From DATNPX01 sp036702975 (GTDB lineage: Bacteria > Cyanobacteriota > Vampirovibrionia > Obscuribacterales > Obscuribacteraceae): 64,000 nt of DNA. The stretch is from the NCBI GenBank assembly GCA_036702975.1, contig DATNPX010000030.1:124001-188000 (forward strand). The letters run 5' to 3'. The position numbers and the translations under genes were made by a program. This document shows positions 61,124-64,000 of this stretch, piece after piece (the first letter of the stretch is position 1; every line of letters begins with the position of its first letter). The notes under the pieces were generated by a model that saw only the letters and a program-made list of their open reading frames with translations, had not been told where the DNA came from and made no database searches.

Positions 61124-62621
61124 GCCCGCGCCTCTCCAGAATCGTCACGCTCTCTACGTGGTGGGTATGTGGGAACAAATCTACCGGCTGTACCTGTTTT
61201 GCTTTATACCCCAGACAGTCGGCTTTTTGCACATCTTTTTCGAGGTCAGCCGGCTGGTCCGTGGCGAATAATTTGAGATCGCGGGCAAGAGTGGATGGGT
61301 TGCAGCTGACATAGATGATCTTTTCCGGATTTAGCTTGAGCAGAGCCTGCACGACTTCCTCGCTCAATCCTTTGCGAGGTGGATCGACCAGTACTATATC
61401 TGGTGTCACTTTTTGCTTTATCAGTTCAGCCAGAGCCTTTTCCGTCGACTTTTGCTCGAAGACGACGTTGTCTATATTATTGAGCTCAGCGTTGTAGCGC
61501 CCGTCAATGACGGCCGCCGGATGTTCTTCTACCGCGATCACTTTCTCGGCTAGATCTGCGAGCCAAAGTGCCATGGCGCCAACTCCGGCGTAAGCATCGA
61601 CCAAAAGCTTCGGGCGAGTGTCGCCGACGGCATCCCTTACTGCATCAAATAACTTTGCCGCTTGCTCGGAATTGATTTGAAAGAAACTGCCCGGTGATAA
61701 ACGATAGCGAACACCACTGCTAAGCCTTTGTGGTGCATTCGCTCGCTTGCTCGAAAGTATCTCTTCGATATATTCTTCGCCGCCAATGCTCAAAAACTCA
61801 TCGCCAAGAATTTTGTTTCCTTCGGCGCTATTGAAGTTGACGCTAACGCCAGCCACATCTTCGATAGACGCCATCAAGTCTTTGGCGATCATTTCCAATT
61901 TATGTTTTATTGTGCGGGAGTGTCTGGAGAAAAATTGAGTCTTGGTGGAATTGATGACAAATGTAAGTAAAGCCTTCTTTGTGGCGAAGCTATAGCGGAC
62001 ATTTATGTGCCTGACCAAACCGGTATGAGTTCGTTCATCGTAGGCTTGAAATCCGGATTCTTCAAAGAGAGTTTTTACCAGCTCCATGATCTGGTCTATG
62101 ATTCCCGGCTGTACCGGGCAATGCTTTATGTTGACCAGTTCGTGTGAGTCCGCCTTGAAATAACCGGCTAAGAGTCTGTTCGAATTCTTAGGATTGCGTA
62201 CCGGAAACTGTACTTTATTGCGATAAAAGAGGTCGTTCTCTGCTGGTATCGTTGGCAGTACCACAGTTTCTTCGAGCCCGCCAATATGCCGGCACGCTTG
62301 CTCGAGGAACGATTGCTTCGTTCGCAATTGTTCTGAATATTCAAGATGCTGTAGCTGGCAGCCTCCGCAAACGCCAAAGAGCGCGCATGGCGGCTTTGTT
62401 CGCTGTGGGCTTGGTTCCAGCACGCGTAATATCTTGGCTCGAGCAAAGTGTTTTCGAACGTCGAAAAGCTCAACCTCGATTGTGTCTTGAGGTGCTGAGT
62501 ATGCAACAAAAATCGGCAGTCCGCGATCTTTGCTAACACCGTCGCCGCCAAGTGCTACAGATGCGACTTTTATCTGAATAGTGTCGCCTTTTTTCAGTCC
62601 TGATGGATCGGTTTTTGTCAA
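61092..62621 (-). CDS. rlmD: 23S rRNA (uracil-5-)-methyltransferase, RumA/RlmD family
   Basis: SAM-dependent methyltransferase that modifies a uridine of 23S rRNA (or the related RlmC/TrmA group). It has an N-terminal TRAM domain (about residues 10-70, with DTIQIKVASVALGGDGVSKDRGLPIFV), a 4Fe-4S cluster region CALFGVCGGCQLQHLEY, the SAM-binding segments VDAYAGVGAMALWLA and IVLVDPPRKGLSEEV, and the catalytic Cys in IIYVSCNPSTLARDL. Length 509 is usual for RumA. Which uridine is methylated is not certain from sequence. Confidence 0.93.
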   Translation of the reverse strand: MTKTDPSGLKKGDTIQIKVASVALGGDGVSKDRGLPIFVAYSAPQDTIEVELFDVRKHFARAKILRVLEPSPQRTKPPCALFGVCGGCQLQHLEYSEQLRTKQSFLEQACRHIGGLEETVVLPTIPAENDLFYRNKVQFPVRNPKNSNRLLAGYFKADSHELVNIKHCPVQPGIIDQIMELVKTLFEESGFQAYDERTHTGLVRHINVRYSFATKKALLTFVINSTKTQFFSRHSRTIKHKLEMIAKDLMASIEDVAGVSVNFNSAEGNKILGDEFLSIGGEEYIEEILSSKRANAPQRLSSGVRYRLSPGSFFQINSEQAAKLFDAVRDAVGDTRPKLLVDAYAGVGAMALWLADLAEKVIAVEEHPAAVIDGRYNAELNNIDNVVFEQKSTEKALAELIKQKVTPDIVLVDPPRKGLSEEVVQALLKLNPEKIIYVSCNPSTLARDLKLFATDQPADLEKDVQKADCLGYKAKQVQPVDLFPHTHHVESVTILERRGHGLINLEEAR

Positions 62622-62638
62622 TTTAGGTTCCGTGTCTT

Positions 62639-63613
62639 CTATCGATATTTTTGTGGGATACGTCCGTAAAGTTGCTGAACAGTCAGTCGAACGAATCCCT
62701 CATCTTTCTGCCCAACTACCGCTTCCAGGCTGCTAAAAGCACTTTCTAGATCGGCTGTATTTATGCCATCTATCTTCATCTTCTGGATTGAGTTCCATAA
62801 GGTGGTTCGCTCTCCTTGCAACGGACCTGGGGCTACGGGTGATGTTGTTTGTCCGCGACCCTGCATGTTTTTCTGCCGGACAAGAACATTCGAGGCTTCA
62901 ATCAAATTATTCAACTTATTGTTCGCGGCTGTGAATGTCTGAATATCGCGAGAGCGCTCTTCTTCGTTGAATGTTTCAATCAAGGCGGCGGTGTTGATGC
63001 CTAAGTGATTTTTGCTTTCCAGAGAGATCAACATGTTGATGCTTTCAGCGTGGTCGGCGCGCCTCTCATATTCAAAACCGCCTCTTGATGCGACGAGTTT
63101 TTTCGAATCTGACCTGTTGTAGCTTAAGCTTTGGGCTTGCGATGCTGCCACCGGAGCTCCCACAGGATGCACTGAAATTGTATTCAACAATGTCTCTTTT
63201 TTGCTTTTTCCTCTGGCGAATTCTTGAATCGTTGGTTTCTGGATACTCATGCCAATTGAGTTTCGACCTTGCGGATCAATGAAGCTAATGTCTACCGAGA
63301 CAAGGGTCGGCACTTTATCGAAAAGGGCTTTGCCGACAAGAATGGCTTTGATTTTGCACTTGTCGTTATCGTCACCGGTAGCTCTGTAGGTGGAAACGAT
63401 AGCGTTTGTTTTGTTGGCCTGTACGTTTGCACCGTTGTTGCCGAGTGCTTTGGAATTTATGATCGCTACCTGCAAGTCATTGTCGAGCGGTCCGGCAAAA
63501 GCATTCATTCCTTCGGCGAACATGCATGCGACGAATGCCACATGCAGATACGCAGCTACATTTTTAACGATAGTCGCTTGCGGTCTTGCTTGAATTGTGG
63601 GATGACCATGCAT
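62639..63613 (-). CDS. exported protein of unknown function (324 aa)
   Basis: Not recognised. A signal-like hydrophobic stretch (about residues 17-40, ending in AFA) marks it as exported. The mature part has a beta-rich first half (KCKIKAILVGKALFDKVPTLVSVDISFIDPQGRNSIGMSIQKP) and a helical second half with conserved-looking repeats (HLGINTAALIETFNEEERSRD and IDGINTADLESAFSSLEAVV), which look like a duplicated EF-like or helical unit. No cofactor motif. It lies 17 bases upstream of rlmD on the same strand and may share its transcript. Confidence 0.65.
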   Translation of the reverse strand: MHGHPTIQARPQATIVKNVAAYLHVAFVACMFAEGMNAFAGPLDNDLQVAIINSKALGNNGANVQANKTNAIVSTYRATGDDNDKCKIKAILVGKALFDKVPTLVSVDISFIDPQGRNSIGMSIQKPTIQEFARGKSKKETLLNTISVHPVGAPVAASQAQSLSYNRSDSKKLVASRGGFEYERRADHAESINMLISLESKNHLGINTAALIETFNEEERSRDIQTFTAANNKLNNLIEASNVLVRQKNMQGRGQTTSPVAPGPLQGERTTLWNSIQKMKIDGINTADLESAFSSLEAVVGQKDEGFVRLTVQQLYGRIPQKYR

Positions 63614-63722
63614 AGTGTCAGAATTTTTCGTGATTTACTGCGCTTATATTTTACCTTTTCGAAATGATTTATGTCCAAACCTCAAGAACATCGCCTAGAA
63701 TGCTTCTGAAGGGCCGCAGGGT

Positions 63723-64000
63723 TTGGCTCTCAAGCCGTCAGCCGGTGCAGATGTGGCGATAAATCTCATTCACGTCAGCGATATCCATTTCGGCTCGGGC
63801 GAAGGGCACGGAAGAATCAATCCCGCGACCGGGTTGAACATTCGGTTCGAAGATTTCGTTCTGGCTTTCAAGAAGACTGTCGACTATGCCATCGACTGTG
63901 GCGCGGATGTCTTCTTGTTTTCTGGTGACGCTTATCGGAACGCTTCACCCGAGCCCATATATCAAAAATTTTTTGCTGCAGAGCTTAAGAGATTGTCCGA
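63723..64000 (+). CDS. sbcD: SbcD/Mre11-like DNA nuclease subunit (start only; runs off the window)
   Basis: The frame opens at TTG 63723 after GAAGGG, or at GTG 63753, and continues to the window edge. It encodes IHVSDIHFG (phosphoesterase Asp-x-His), then after a helical segment FLFSGDAYRNASPEPIYQ (metal-binding Gly-Asp), the first motifs of the SbcD/Mre11 nuclease that, with SbcC, cuts hairpins and DNA ends. Only about 92 residues are in the window, so domain completeness and the sbcC partner cannot be checked. Confidence 0.85.
   Translation, partial: MALKPSAGADVAINLIHVSDIHFGSGEGHGRINPATGLNIRFEDFVLAFKKTVDYAIDCGADVFLFSGDAYRNASPEPIYQKFFAAELKRLS

Overview
The window is 64 kb of densely coding bacterial chromosome with roughly balanced base composition and many GTG and TTG starts. 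No phage, plasmid, insertion sequence or CRISPR signature was found. The gene set includes a SmtA-type metallothionein, a separate glycyl-tRNA synthetase alpha subunit, a B12-dependent ribonucleotide reductase, a YumC-type ferredoxin reductase, a MoxR-DUF58-transglutaminase cassette and many secreted or coiled-coil orphans. This suggests a free-living bacterium near the non-photosynthetic Cyanobacteriota (Melainabacteria/Vampirovibrionia, perhaps Obscuribacterales). That placement is an inference from gene content, not a proof.

Layout. 0.4-4.1 kb: secreted proteins, namely an amidotransferase-fold-like exported protein, an NlpC/P60-like peptidase and a DUF547 protein. 4.1-11.4 kb (minus strand): a complete tryptophan operon trpE-G-D-C-F-B-A, tightly packed with several overlaps. 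It is preceded by a 26-codon leader peptide with tandem Trp codons, an antiterminator pairing and an intrinsic terminator, followed upstream by a metallothionein gene. 11.6-18 kb: a membrane histidine kinase, a leucine-rich-repeat protein, a YtxH protein, a UbiA-family prenyltransferase, a TPR protein and a 535-residue orphan. 18-28.4 kb: transketolase, an M1 aminopeptidase, a PAS-PAS-PAS histidine kinase with a CheY-like partner, a small iron-permease-like protein, a coiled-coil membrane protein and a short-chain dehydrogenase. 28.5-33.9 kb: tRNA-Glu, a YhcC-type radical SAM protein, a ROK sugar kinase, a phosphodiester glycosidase-like exported protein and glyQ.

34-40.9 kb (plus strand): a moxR / DUF58 / transglutaminase cassette, then an AAA ATPase. 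41-48 kb: a TonB-like protein, a ComEC whose tail lacks a recognisable metallo-beta-lactamase motif, and an 883-residue orphan. 48.3-52.4 kb: dCTP deaminase, B12-dependent ribonucleotide reductase and ferredoxin-NADP reductase, which together form a nucleotide and redox group. 52.6-56.3 kb: a His/Gly-rich membrane protein, a coiled-coil protein, a ferritin-like protein and an iron-sulfur PD-(D/E)XK nuclease. 56.7-64 kb: exonuclease VII large and small subunits, a secreted glycine-rich protein, ribosomal protein L9, a GNAT acetyltransferase overlapping rlmD, a secreted orphan, and the start of sbcD running off the window.

The strongest regulatory observation is the trp leader. All parts of a ribosome-mediated attenuator (Trp-rich leader peptide, 2:3 antiterminator complementarity, 3:4 terminator with eight U residues) can be read directly from the sequence. 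Other items for a second look are the ComEC tail, the orphan Fe-S nuclease, three helically phased repeats upstream of the radical SAM gene, and several perfect palindromes in promoter regions.
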